Assembly: GCA_963580285.1 (NCBI GenBank)
Contig: OY757011.1
Span: forward strand, 204,245,644 to 204,309,643
DNA length: 64,000 bases
Reading direction: 5' to 3'
From: Lucinisca nassula
Taxonomy: Eukaryota; Mollusca; Bivalvia; Lucinida; Lucinidae
Position 1 is the stretch's first letter. Every line of letters starts with the position of its first letter. The position numbers were made by a program, and so were the translations under genes. This document shows positions 10,571-21,461 of the stretch, one piece after another. A model generated the notes under the pieces. That model had not been told where the DNA came from. It saw nothing but the letters and a program-made list of their open reading frames with translations, and ran no database searches.

Positions 10571-10588
10571 AACAAAAGACAGACAGGC

Positions 10589-10622
<34 letters not shown>
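10571..10622. repeat. (ACAG)n microsatellite
   Basis: About 12 units of GACA/CAGA with few interruptions. It lies between an R1 tail fragment (about 10515-10570) and a fuller R1 copy. Confidence 0.95.
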
Positions 10623-10623
<1 letters not shown>

Positions 10624-10639
10624 ATGGACAAAAACTATA

Positions 10640-10946
10640 TACCCCCTTGCATACTTCGTATGCCGGGGGTATAAATAGATGGGCTGCACGATGCTTCCAC
10701 GCAGAGCTGATACCGCCCGTACATGAGTCCTCGTAATCTGCTTAGAAGGTCTAAGCCTGTCCAGGAAAACTGCTGCGAGTCGGCCCATCCATGCATATAA
10801 ACCCTATTGCTTTTAATTGGACGGCAGCGATTGAGATGTCATTTCATCTCAATATCGGGTAAAAGTCCCATAAAATTTGAAGCAATGTCTCCAAAATGAC
10901 CTAAATAGTCTTGACGGGAACGTTAAACCTCAAATCAAACAAACAA
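10640..10946 (+). repeat. Dispersed repeat R1
   Basis: Plus-strand copy ending GGAACGTTAAACCTCAAATC. Its 5' part contains an imperfect palindrome of the type TATACCCCC/GGGGGTATA around GCATACTTCGTATGC, also seen at about 42285-42310. Confidence 0.7.
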
Positions 10947-11194
10947 ACTGTTGACGCATAATGAAGTAAAATTAAGTATGCCACCCATCGCCGCAAAATG
11001 AAATAATTCTTTCATTTTGCTCAAACCTCTTAGTATCGACGCATAATGAAGTAAAAACGACATTTTATTTCATTTCGCGTCGACTATGCCAACGCATAAT
11101 GTAGTAAAAATTTCAAAATGAAGAAATTACTACATTACTACATTATGCGTTGTAACAGGGCTACCCTGAAATGCGTTATTTTTTTCTGATTTCT

Positions 11195-11215
11195 GGGGGG
11201 GGGGGGGGGGGGGGG
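11195..11215. repeat. Poly(G) run of 21
   Basis: An uninterrupted run of guanines on the plus strand. Such a run can form G-quadruplexes and is often miscounted in sequencing, so the length is uncertain. Confidence 0.95.
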
Positions 11216-11775
11216 AACACATAAAACTTATGTACTTGTTGTGTCGTGGTTAACCATTTTACTCGTTAGAACTACTTCTTGTAGGCAGTTCGAACAGACT
11301 CCGAAATCATACATTTGAAGCCGCGAGACTTATAATTATTAAGAAACATACAGCTAATTTTAACTAAAACTACCAGTCAATTTATGTCGGAGAAACGTAT
11401 GTTTCACGTATGTTTCATTTGTATGTTATGCAGACGACAGTTTTGAATGCTTATGTAGTGACTAAAATCGTGGTCGAACTATACGTTTTCTGTAACTTAA
11501 AGAGTTTGTACTTTTAGGCAACTTGACACTGGTTATTGCCAGAATTATAAAAATGAAACTCAATATTTCAAGTTTATGTAATAAGTTTGAGAGCTTGTGA
11601 GCTATAACATCTTTCAGCTGACAATTTCTCTTGAAAACGTGACTTTTATCGGTTTTGACATATTGCAATAAAAATGATGGCTAAGAACAATAATGAATAC
11701 GAAAACACGCCTATACAATTACATGGTAAATTTTACCGCCTTAACCCATTTAGTACCGGAAACCCCTAAAGTCCG
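11216..11775. other. Unannotated interval with MITE end
   Basis: No supported gene. At about 11692-11738 a fragment of the palindrome-core MITE end is present (AATACGAAAACACGCCTATAC...). The rest shows no repeat I recognise. Confidence 0.5.
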
Positions 11776-12291
11776 TGACCTTTACCTTGAAGTCTTGGGA
11801 CGGGGGCGGGATATTGGATCAATGAAACGTTTGACCTATATCAATTATCATCCCAAATTCGAAGCAAATCCATTATATGGTTTGAAAATATGAGCTCTAA
11901 AACCGTTTAACATAAAAAATTCTAACCTTGACTTTGACACCATGGGCCGCGGTATGGCAGAATAAAACTATCACCATACCACAAATGAAGCAGATCCATA
12001 AAATGGTTTGGAAAATATAAGCCTTTAACATACTTAAAATTTACAAATTTCTACGTCTGTGACCTTGGCCTTGAGGTCACATGCATAGGCGGGGTATTGC
12101 TGTATCTCACGTAAGACCTTTATCTATTATTGTACCCAATCAATTGTATGGTTTTGAAAATATGAACTCTTAAAAAATAATTTTACATTTTTTTAAGTCT
12201 GTGACCTTGACCTTTGAGTCGTTGGCATGTGTGGGTGTAATATTGTATAAAAGTGGACATGTATCTATCATTAAACCAAATATGAACCAAA
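11776..12291 (+). repeat. Diverged tandem repeat, about 150-bp unit (CTTGACCTTGAGGTC type)
   Basis: Four diverged units, each carrying GTGACCTTGRCCTTGAGGTC-like sequence, then GGGGTATTGCTG-like, then ATGGTTT(T)GAAAATATGA. The same family recurs at 54940-55440. At both places a MITE-S copy lies next to the array. Confidence 0.65.
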
Positions 12292-12292
12292 T

Positions 12293-12526
12293 GGGCCCCG
12301 TCAAGCGATTTTGGTACTTATCGCCTATGCGAGCAGCGAAGGTTCAGGCGAGCCTGCGCATCCGCGCAGTCTCGCCAGAACCATCGCTCCTCGCTCATAC
12401 AAACAGTGAATCAAGAGGAACCTTCAGACTGGAAGCCATATCCCTGGCGCCTCTGAATGGCTTGGCATGCGCAGTTAAAATTTGTCATGACGGAATGCTC
12501 GAAGACACAAATTCGCTTGGCGGGGC
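12293..12526 (+). mobile_element. MITE-S, copy 2
   Basis: Same TIRs and internal palindrome as 3509-3741, over 90% similar by eye. The open frame crossing it is a by-product of GC-rich repeat sequence, since the same frame appears in other copies. Confidence 0.85.
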
Positions 12527-12847
12527 TAAAATGATTAATAAAAGTTTAAGTTCTACCTAACCATACGGGACATTTGTGATCATCATGCCTCATGTCAAAT
12601 CAAGGGACCTTACCCGTACTGGCAGTTTTTCCAGCTCCGAAAATCCCTAAAGAATTAAAACAACCTCAAAATGACCCTATTTGTTTTTGTTTTGATTTTC
12701 TCAAATTTAACATTGGAGGAAAGAAAAATCATTTTTCTACTCATTTCAGTCACATTTTGCATTGCATAATGAATGTTTAAATTACTGCAGAGTAAAACCA
12801 GAAAATGTCGCGTTTTTTTGGTAATTTACTATTGAAGTACATTAGAC

Positions 12848-12848
<1 letters not shown>

Positions 12849-12905
<57 letters not shown>

Positions 12906-13080
12906 TAATAAAGTCTTTATTTCAAGAGGGTAACACAATTAGTACATAACTAATCTCCCTTGTGGCCCTCAAATATTTACAAATCTACAAGGAAAACAAG
13001 AATAAATGACACTCATACTGTATAAAAGGCTTATACTTCATAATCCGAGTCCTGAAATTCATCTAAAAGCGCTATCCATG
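12849..13080 (-). mobile_element. 3' end of a CR1/L2-like LINE, minus strand, with (ATT)n tail
   Basis: In minus orientation the sequence GAGGGCCACAAGGGAG... TGTGTTACCCTCTTGAAATAAAG ends in a (TTA/ATT)n run (12849-12910 in plus reading). It resembles the 3' UTR of the truncated LINE at 60263-61530 (GAGGGCCACATG... TTTTTACCCTCTTAAAATAA, then a (AAAT)n tail). Only the 3' UTR is retained. Confidence 0.65.
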
Positions 13081-13231
13081 CCTTCTGTGTCGTTTACTTA
13101 CACAACTTATCCAATTTTCGTCCGGAAATGAGCGAAATAAGCAGTCTTGAGGTATTTACTTACTTTACTTAGATTACTTATCAGTCATCATTGTCAGATA
13201 AGTAAAGTAAGCTGAGCTGAGGCTGACCTTG

Positions 13232-16200
13232 TGTCCTGGAGTCTCTGATTTCGCTGTTAATTGAATTCTACTCATTTTACTTACGTTACTGATCTTCACA
13301 TCAACACTATAAGTAAAATAAGCAAGTTTACAGTATTCTACTTAGGTTACTCAGTTTACTTACCTGGCACTACAGCAGTATAAGTAATCTAAGTAAACTA
13401 AGTAGATGTCAAAAAATCTATGCCCCTCGATCCAAAAAACATGCTTCATAAAATTAAGTGCAATAAGCTAATTAATTGATATAAAAAGAACAATTTTACA
13501 TAGTTTAAACATAAATAACTAAAATATGCTGACCAGAACACTGAAGCATGATACTATAATACGGAAATGAGCTAAGTAGGATGAGTAACATAAGTAGGCG
13601 TATAGCTAGCCAAGGATGGTACATGTATGAGCCTCACTCTTAAGATAAGCTAAGTAACGTAAGTAATGTAAGTTGACTAATCAAACCAACGAAAGCCAAT
13701 CTTGATATAACAGGATAAGTACAAGAATAAGCGTAAGTAACCTAAGTAACCTAAGTAAGCTAAGTAACCTTGCATGTCTCTTATGACAAAAGGTACTACA
13801 ATACCGACAATGCTAAGAGTAAGCTAAGTAAGATAAGTAACCTAAGTTGAGGTAATATATTTGATCAATGACTATGAGCAGCGTAAGTAGGATAAGTAAG
13901 GTAAGTAAGGTAAGTAACATAAGTATTGTAAGTAACTGATATACCAGTAACATCAGCGACACCAGTAAGTTAAGTAAGCTAAGTGAAGTAAGTAAGTAAA
14001 TATTGTGGTTTCGATCTCAGCACATGAGTAAGCTGAGTAGGGTAAGTAAACTAAGTAACCTGAGAAGAACTCTAAGTAACATAAGTAAATGTCCTACCAG
14101 CTGCAACAGCCATACCAGAGTAAGTTGAGTAAGCTAAGTAAACTAAGTAGGCGGCCTGGTCACTTCGTAAAAGGATGTGCAGAGTAAGTAGGATAAGTAA
14201 AGTAAGTAACCCCTCCACCAGCTACAACAACCATACCAGAGTAAGTTAAGTAAGCTAAGTAAACTAAGTAGGCACGATGGTCACTCCAAACTGGGTTGAG
14301 TAGGGTAAGTAGGATAAGTAAACTAAGTAACCTAAGTTGAATTCTAAGCAACATAAGTAAGGTAAGTAACTACTCCACCAGCTACGCTACCCATACCAGA
14401 GTAAGTTAAGTAAGCTAAGTAAACTAAGTAATCGGCGAAGTCTGTCCCAACGAGGATGAGTAGGGTAAGTAGGATAAGTAAACTAAGTAACCTGAGTAGA
14501 ATTCTAAGTATCTTAAGTAAGGTAAGCTACTGCTCTACCAGCAAAGCTACCCATACCAAAGTAAGTTGAGTAAGCTAAGTAAACTAAGTTGGCGACCTTG
14601 TCACTCCGAACAATGTAGACTATGGTCAGTAGGATAAGTAAACTAAGTAACCTAAGTAGAATTCTAAGTAACGTAAGTAAGGTAAGTAACTGTCATACTA
14701 GCTATTACACCCTTACCACAGTAAGTTAAGTAAGCTTAGTAAACTAAGTAAACGGCGAAGTCTGTACTGAAGAGGATGAGTAGGGTAAGTAGGATAAGTA
14801 AACTAAGTAAACTAAGTAGAATTCTAAGTAACATAAGTAAGGTAAATAACTACTCCATTAGTCGCTCTACCCATACCGGAGTAATTTAAGTAAACTAAGT
14901 ACGCGGCAAAGTCTGTACTGGAGAGGATGAGTAGGGTAATTAGGATAAGTAAACTAAGTAACCTGAGTAGAATTCTAAGTATCATTAGTAAGGTTAGTTA
15001 CTGCTCTACCAGCAAAGCTACCAATACCAAAGTAGTTTGAGTAAGCTAAGTAAACTAAGTTGGCGACCTTGTCACTCCGAACAATGTAGAGTATGGTCAG
15101 TAGGAAAAGTAAACTAAGTAACCTAAGTAGAATTCTAAGTAACGTAAGTAAGGTAAGTAACTGTCATACTAGCTATACCATCCTTACCACAGTAAGTTAA
15201 GTAAGCTAAGTAAACTAAGTAAACGGCGTTGTCTGTACTGAAGAGGATGAGTAGGGTAAGTAGGATAAGTAAACTAAGTAGAATTCTAAGTAACATAAGT
15301 AAGGTAAGTAACTACTCAATTAGCCGCTCTAGCCATACCGGAGTAAGTTAAGTAAACTAAGTAAGTGGCGAAGTCTGTACTGAAGAGGATAAGTAGGGTA
15401 AGTAGGATAAGTTATCTAAGTAACCTGAGTAGAATTCTAAGTAACATAAGTAAGGTATTTTTTTTTTTTTGGTTTGGGTTTTACGGCCCTTTCAAGATTA
15501 TTTCACTCATATCGAGCCGATCGTTAATCATAGGTGGGCGAAAACCGGAGTACCCGGAGAAAAACCACCTGACCTTCCGTTGCAGAACTTGGCGTCTCAC
15601 ACGTGACCCGAGCGAGGCTCGAACCCACGGCGGTGAGAGACCTAATGACTAAGAGTCAGCGCTCTTATCCATTAGGCCACGGAGGCCCGTAACATAAGTA
15701 AGGTAAGTTACTGCTCTTCCAGTAACGCTACCAATACCATAGTAAGTTGAGTAAGCTAAGTAAACTAAGTTGGCGACATTGTCACCCCGAACAATGATGA
15801 GTAGGGTAAGTAGGATAAGTAAACTAAGTAACCTAAGTAGAATTCTAAGTAACGTAAGTAAGGTAAGTAATTGTCATACTAGCTATACCTTCCTTACCAC
15901 AGTAAGTTAAGTAAGCTAAGTAAACTAAGTAAGTGGCATAGTCTGTCCAGACGCGGATCAGTAGGGTAAGTAGGATAAGTAAACTAAGTAACCTAAGTAG
16001 AATTCTAAGTAACATTAGTAACTACTCAACTAGCCACTCCACCCATACCATAGTAACTTAAGAAAGCTAAGTAAACTAAGTAAACGGCGTTTTCTGTACT
16101 GAAGAGGATGAGTAGGGTAAGTAGGATAAGTAAACTAATTATAATTCTAAGTAGTATAAGTAAGGTAAGTAACTACTCCATTAGCCGCTCTAGCCATACC

Positions 16201-18800
16201 GGAGTAAGTTAAGTAAACTAAGTAAGCGGCGAAGTCTGTACTGAAGAGGATGAGTAGGGTAAGTAGGATAAGTTATCTAAGTAACCTGAGTAGAATTCTA
16301 AGTAACATAAGTAAGGTAAGTTACTGCTCTTCCAGGAACGCTACCAATACCATAGTAAGTTGAGTAAGCTAAGTAAACTAAGATGGCGACCTTGTCACCC
16401 CGAACAATGATGAGTAGGGTAAGTTGGATAATTAAACTAAGTAACCTAAGTAGAATTCTGAGTAACGTAAGTAAGGTAAGTAACTGTCATACTAGCTATA
16501 CCTTCATTACCACAGTAAGTTAAGTAAGCTAAGTAAACTAAGTAAGCGGCATAGTCTGTCCAGACGCGGATCAGTAGGGTAAGTAGGACAAGTAAACTAA
16601 GTAACCTTAGTAGAATTCTAAGTAACATAAGTAACTACTCCACTAGCCACTGCACCCATACCATAGTAACTTAAGAAAGCTAAGTAACCTAAGTAAGCAG
16701 CGAAGTCTGTACAGAAGAGGATGAGTAGGGTAAGTAGGATAAGTAAACTAAGTAACCTGAGTTGAATTCTAAGTAACACCCTTATCACAGAAAGTAAGGT
16801 AAGTAACTACTCCACTAGCCACTCTGCCCAGACCAGAGTAAGTTAAGTAAAATAAGTAAACTAAGTAAGCGGAAATGTCTGTCCCAACGAGGATCAGGAG
16901 GTTAAGAAGGATTAGTAAGCTAAGTATCCTAAGTAGAATTGTAAGTAACATAGAAATGGTAAGTTACTACTCCATTCGCCACTCTACACATACCAGAGAA
17001 AGATAAGTAAGCTAAATAAACTAAGTAAGCGGCGAAGTCTGTCCCATAGAGGATGAGTAGGGTAATTAGGTTAGGTAAACTAAGTAACCTAAGAAGAATT
17101 CTAAGTAACGTAAGTAAGGTAAGTTACTACTCCATTAGCCACTCTACCCATACCAGAGTAAGTTAAGTAAGATAAGGAAACTAAGTAAGTGGCGAAGTTT
17201 GTATTGTAGAGGATGAGTAGGGTGAGTAGGATAAGTAAACTAAGCAACCTAAGTAGAATTCTAAGTAACGTAAGTTAGATAAGTAACTGTCCTACTACCT
17301 ATACCACCCTTACCACAGTGAGTTAAGTAAACAAATAGCGGCAATGTCTGTCCAAACGAGGATCAGTAAGGTAAGTAGGATAAGTAAACTAAGTAACCTA
17401 AGTAGAATTATAAGTAAGGTAAGTAACTACTCCATCAGCCGCTCTACCCATACCAGAGTAAGGTAAGTAAGCTAAGTAAGCAGCGAAGTCTGTACCGAAG
17501 AGGATGAGTAGGGTAAGTAGGATAAGTAAACTTAGTAGATTTCTAAGTAACATAAGTAAGGTAATTAACTACTCCACTAGCCACTCTACCCAGACCAGAG
17601 TAAGTTAAGTAAGCTAAGTAAACTAAGTCAGCGGCCAAGTCTGTCCCAACGAGGATCAGTGGGGTAAGTAGGATAAGTTAACTAAGTAACCTGAGAAGAA
17701 TTCTAAATAACATAAGTAAGGTAAGTAACTACTCCATTAGTCACTCTACCCAAACCAGAGTAAGTTAAGTGCGATAAGTAAACTATGTCAGTGGCGAAGT
17801 CTAAGTAACATAAGTAAGGTTAATGACTGCTCTACCAGCAACGCTACCAATTCCAAAGTAAGTTGAGTAAACTAAGTTGGCGACCGTGTCATCCCAAACA
17901 ATGATGAGCCTGGTAAGTAGGATAAGTAAACTAAGTAACCTAAGTAGAATTCTAAGTAACATATGTAACGTAATTTGGATAAGTAACAGTCCTACTACCT
18001 TTAACACCCTTACCACAGTAAGTTAAGTAAACTAAGTAAGAGGCAAAGCCTGTCCCAACGAGGACCAGTAGGGTAAGTAGGCTAAGTAAACTAAGTAACC
18101 TAAGTAGAATTCTAAGTAAGCTAAATAAGCTAATTAAGCAGCGAAGTCTGTACAGAAGAGGATGAGTAGGGTAAGTAGGATAAGTAAAATAAGTAACCTG
18201 AGTAGAATTCTAAGTAACATAAGTAAGGTAAGTAACTACTCCACTAGCTACTCTACCCAGACCAGAGTAAGTTAAGTAATCTAAGTAAACTAAGGAAACG
18301 GCGAAGTCTGCCCTATAGAGGATGAGTAGGGTAAGTAGTTTAATTAAACTAAGTAACCTAAGTAGAATTCTAAGTAACGTAAGTAAGGTAAGTAACTACT
18401 CCATTAGCCACCCTACCCATACCAGAGTAAGTTAAGTAAACTAAGTAAGCGACGAAGTCTTATTGTACAGGATGTGTAGGGTAAGTAGGATAAGCAAACT
18501 AAGTAACCTAAGTAGAATTCTAAGTATCATAAGTAAGGTAAGTTACTGCTCTACCAGCAACGCTACCAATACCAAAGTAAGTTGAGTAAGCTAAGATGGC
18601 GACCTTGTCAATGTGAACAATGATGATTAAGGCCAGTAGGATTAGTAAACTTAGTAACCTAAGTAGAATTCTAAGTAACATAAGTAAGGTAAGTAACTGT
18701 CCTACCAGCTAACACCCTTATCACAGTAAGTTAAGTAAGCTTAGTAAACTAAGTAAGCGGCGTAGTCTGTCCCATAGAGGATGAGTAGAGTAAGTAGGAT
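13232..18800 (+). repeat. Left satellite arm, about 160-bp monomers
   Basis: After about 700 bp of subterminal sequence rich in CTAAGTAA 9-mers, monomers of about 160 bp run head-to-tail, each with an EcoRI-containing block GAATTCTAAGTAAC. Three monomer types recur in order: A (TTGGCGACCTTGTCACTCC), C (TGTCATACTAGCTAT) and B (CTACTCCATTAGCC with GAAGTCTGTACTGAAGAGG), giving a higher-order unit of about 475 bp. Reverse-strand reading gives leucine/tyrosine-rich frames that are artefacts. The array is cut at 18800 by the LTR element and resumes at 29387. Confidence 0.93.
15458..15688 (-). mobile_element. tRNA-Lys-derived SINE (SINE-K) with 17-bp TSD
   Basis: Minus-strand 231-bp SINE. Its head has A box TGGCCTAATGG, anticodon-loop-like CTCTTAG (CTT) and B box GGTTCGAGCC. 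Its 3' part reads GAAATAATCTTGAAAGGGCC and ends in a poly(A), seen as poly(T) at 15458. The satellite sequence GTAACATAAGTAAGGTA flanks it on both sides (15441-15457 and 15689-15705), a perfect 17-bp duplication typical of LINE-driven insertion. Partial relatives lie at about 30610-30715 and 44803-44892. Confidence 0.92.
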
Positions 18801-21344
18801 TGTTACATGTGGGTTTACGGCGTCCCGCAAACCCCCATGCTGACAAGACAACCGAGCGTGATCTCTGACAGGTGTACGGGCAGCTGTGGGGTAAGGCACA
18901 AGAAAGATGTTAAATGATTGACATGAATTATTTACAGTATCTACATACAACACTTACTAACACAAAACATCACAAATTGTTGCTTCTGTAGCCAACTCAC
19001 GACGTCCGCTCCGAAGGCAAAACACTGTTCTGTGCTCGGAACGGGTGACGTGAATACCTACAGAAGCAAACAACAAAAACAACAAGAAAAACAAAAAAAG
19101 AAACAACACAAAACGCGACTGGCCAGTTTATAACTTTGGGTGAATCCCCACTCGCGTGACACTTCTTCTCGCGAACTAGTAAAACTAGTCTATCAACATA
19201 ATTGATTATCCTAGGATTAGCGATCACGTTTGCTGATCAAACGTTTAGTGATCGTCCAAATAAGGTAAGTTGACCTCTTCCATGATCACATTTGTTTACA
19301 ACGAACAATGATTTAGAAGAATCTGCTTCTATCCTGGTAAGCGCTGATTACGGCGGTCTGTCCGCCCTTGCTGGACCCTAACGCCTAGCGTCGTACCAGT
19401 ACCTGCTGCTATGAAGCAGGGAGCAGCAGGTCACACATTGTTATGCCTGCAAATTACGATAACGGGACTAGAAACGAGTCACAAAACATACATGCTATAT
19501 CATGATCCCCCTCCCGGAGAAGTAAGAATATGTTCATGCATATACCGTTATTGCGCATGCGCCGACCAGACATACAGGCTGATTAGTGCATGCGACAAAT
19601 AACCGTACAGCAGAACTCAACTTGACTGTGCATCAAATTATCAGCACCCAGCGCTTGACACAATAATACTCAAAGTTTATGTTTCCTTACTGAGCACTAC
19701 AGAAATCAATTAATGCTCACTACTACTGAGCATAATACTCATCAAACCTGTGCTCACTACATTATCACAAGTAAGAGGCAATTGAACAGACCACGCCTTT
19801 GCGCTAGCTGGTCAGCCGCCAATTACAGGAAACATAATAATCTCTATTTCATATCCTTCTCCGCAACACGGCTCACAAATATAGCTATTCACAAATTCAA
19901 TACATTAATAACAGATAGAAACTACAACAGAAGATTTTCATCTATAATCCACACATTTGTTAGTGTCTCATATGGGCCAACACTGTTTGCCGTAAATTCT
20001 CTCTATTTAGTAGGCACCCCGTCACAACCGTCCTCGCGGCGCCGATGACGCAGCTGACGTCATCCCCGCCGCTCAGGCCGTTATGACGTGTGGCGACCAA
20101 ATACTCCCCCTTATCATCACCTCGTTCTTTATATGTACATACATGCACAAACTGAGTTATCAGACAAAAACGGCATCATTACAAAATGAACTCGTAATTC
20201 TTCTTGAACAAAATTATTTCTAATCAACGTGAACATGCTTGTAAAATAAAATTCATTACGGTTCATCATCACGGATAACCCAACAGGCTCTTGTATGAGT
20301 TTGCCCTGATGATGAAGATGTGGTTAAACCCGTCTTAAGTTTACGTCCCCTCTACACCTAATATCATATTGGGACGGAACCACGGTTTTCTAACCACAGC
20401 CAGTCACAAGTCATGGATCAAACAAGTGACCCGGCGTTTATTAATTACATTCTACAAAAGGGGTCTAAAAGCCTAAATGAATCTAGAATGAGCGGGTGTC
20501 CAAACTTTACGTCTCACCAACATCTAGGGTCAGCATGAGACAGGACCTCACTTAGAAAGACTCATTCTACTACTGGAGAAGCCTGGGATCGATCCTGCGA
20601 CGTCTAGCTGGCAAAGCTAGTAGCCTAATCACTACAGGCCTCAATAGTGAATTCAGAATAGGCTTCAGAAAGTTGGGGTATACTAGAAGTAAACCCCTCC
20701 AAAACCTACAAGCATGTTCATACAAAAATAATACTAAACATAGATTAAACATACCTTTCAATATACTTTCTATTTCCCCGTCACAATGTTCACTCTTTAC
20801 AACTTGACCTGCTGCTAAAGTATCCGCTTTTTTTCAGGGTTTATATATCTATGAATACTACCGGAAAATCATGCCTACTCGTATTACCTTGCTTTGTTCG
20901 TGGGGAAGTGGAGATACCGGCCACAAACAAAGCCAGATAGCAAAATCGAGTAGATAATGGATTTGCCTTCAAATAGTATATTTCCCATAGGAAAAATTGA
21001 TGAAACGACCCTATAATCAATGACATGACTCCTGTCAAAACGAACACCCACACAACACGTGACGGGAATAAAAATCATATATGGCACAATTTGGCGGTTG
21101 GCGATTTTTAGGCAAATTCTATAGGACTCGGCCTTTTAGCGGCCCCCTGTATTGTAAAAACAGCTCTCTATAAACCACCCATGCATACATCGTATGATAT
21201 GTGCATGACTTGTTCATGGAGCCGCATAGTTTGCGTACCATATTTCACCTAAAATATTTCACTCGCACCGCCCTACCATATATCTACTAAAATAATTTAG
21301 ATGTGCATAAGCACCAGAGAGGTTTCCTATTCCATCTCGTAACA
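18801..21344 (-). repeat. 3' LTR (2,544 bp)
   Basis: Left copy in plus reading, and the 3' LTR in element orientation. It is unusually long for a Gypsy-type element. The small open frames inside are repeated identically in the other LTR and show no family resemblance. It contains a SINE-T copy near 20497-20640. Confidence 0.93.
20497..20640 (-). mobile_element. SINE-T embedded in the LTR
   Basis: Compared with 55482-55644, it shares TTTACGTCTCA(C/T)CAACA, GACGGGACCT-like sequence and GGAGAAGCC(T/C)GGGATCGA, ending in the AGGCCTC of the tRNA-like head. An identical copy sits at 28534-28677 in the other LTR. Its presence in both LTRs means it was part of the parental element before this insertion. 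Confidence 0.75.
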
Positions 21345-21362
21345 AAGGTTTCCCCTTTTGGA
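21345..21362 (-). other. Polypurine tract
   Basis: In minus orientation the sequence just before the 3' LTR reads CCAAAAGGGGAAACCTT. The purine run AAAAGGGGAAA is the expected plus-strand primer for reverse transcription, lying a few bases from the TGTTAC LTR start. Confidence 0.75.
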
Positions 21363-21461
21363 GAAAAAACAATCAGAAATGTTTTTTCTTTGTGTATAGA
21401 GATGGAATAGGATGAACCTATCTAAACAAGACAGCTATTTACACAACAACCGTGCGAATAA

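Larger units (their letters stand above)
7307..11157. mobile_element. 3.85-kb TIR element with 6-bp target duplication
   Basis: Ends TGTTACAACGCATAATG... and ...CATTATGCGTTGTAACA are inverse, and GGGCTA lies immediately outside both (7301-7306 and 11158-11163). The outer TIRs run about 95 bp. A further inverted pair, about 7365-7618 against 9598-9868, shows the true TIRs were 300 bp or more, the right one being split by insertions at about 9870-10960 (SINE-T, a simple repeat and R1). A Tc1-type transposase ORF lies inside and may be a nested passenger. A 6-bp duplication does not fit Tc1 (TA); the superfamily is not assigned. Confidence 0.8.

Noticed and set aside
12201..12560. 119-codon ORF and its partner at 54384-54707
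   Set aside because: The shared peptide comes from MITE-S sequence; the frame is fused with unrelated flanks in each case.
14160..18016. Leucine/tyrosine-rich, membrane-like small ORFs on the minus strand of the left array (and plus strand of the right, for example 52335-52553)
   Set aside because: They are translations of the 9-bp CTAAGTAA subrepeats; the same peptides recur in every monomer and shift with indels, with no start context or family match.
19713..20148. ORFs of 60-111 codons inside the LTRs
   Set aside because: Repeated identically in the other LTR only because the LTRs are copies; no domain resemblance, and they overlap on both strands.
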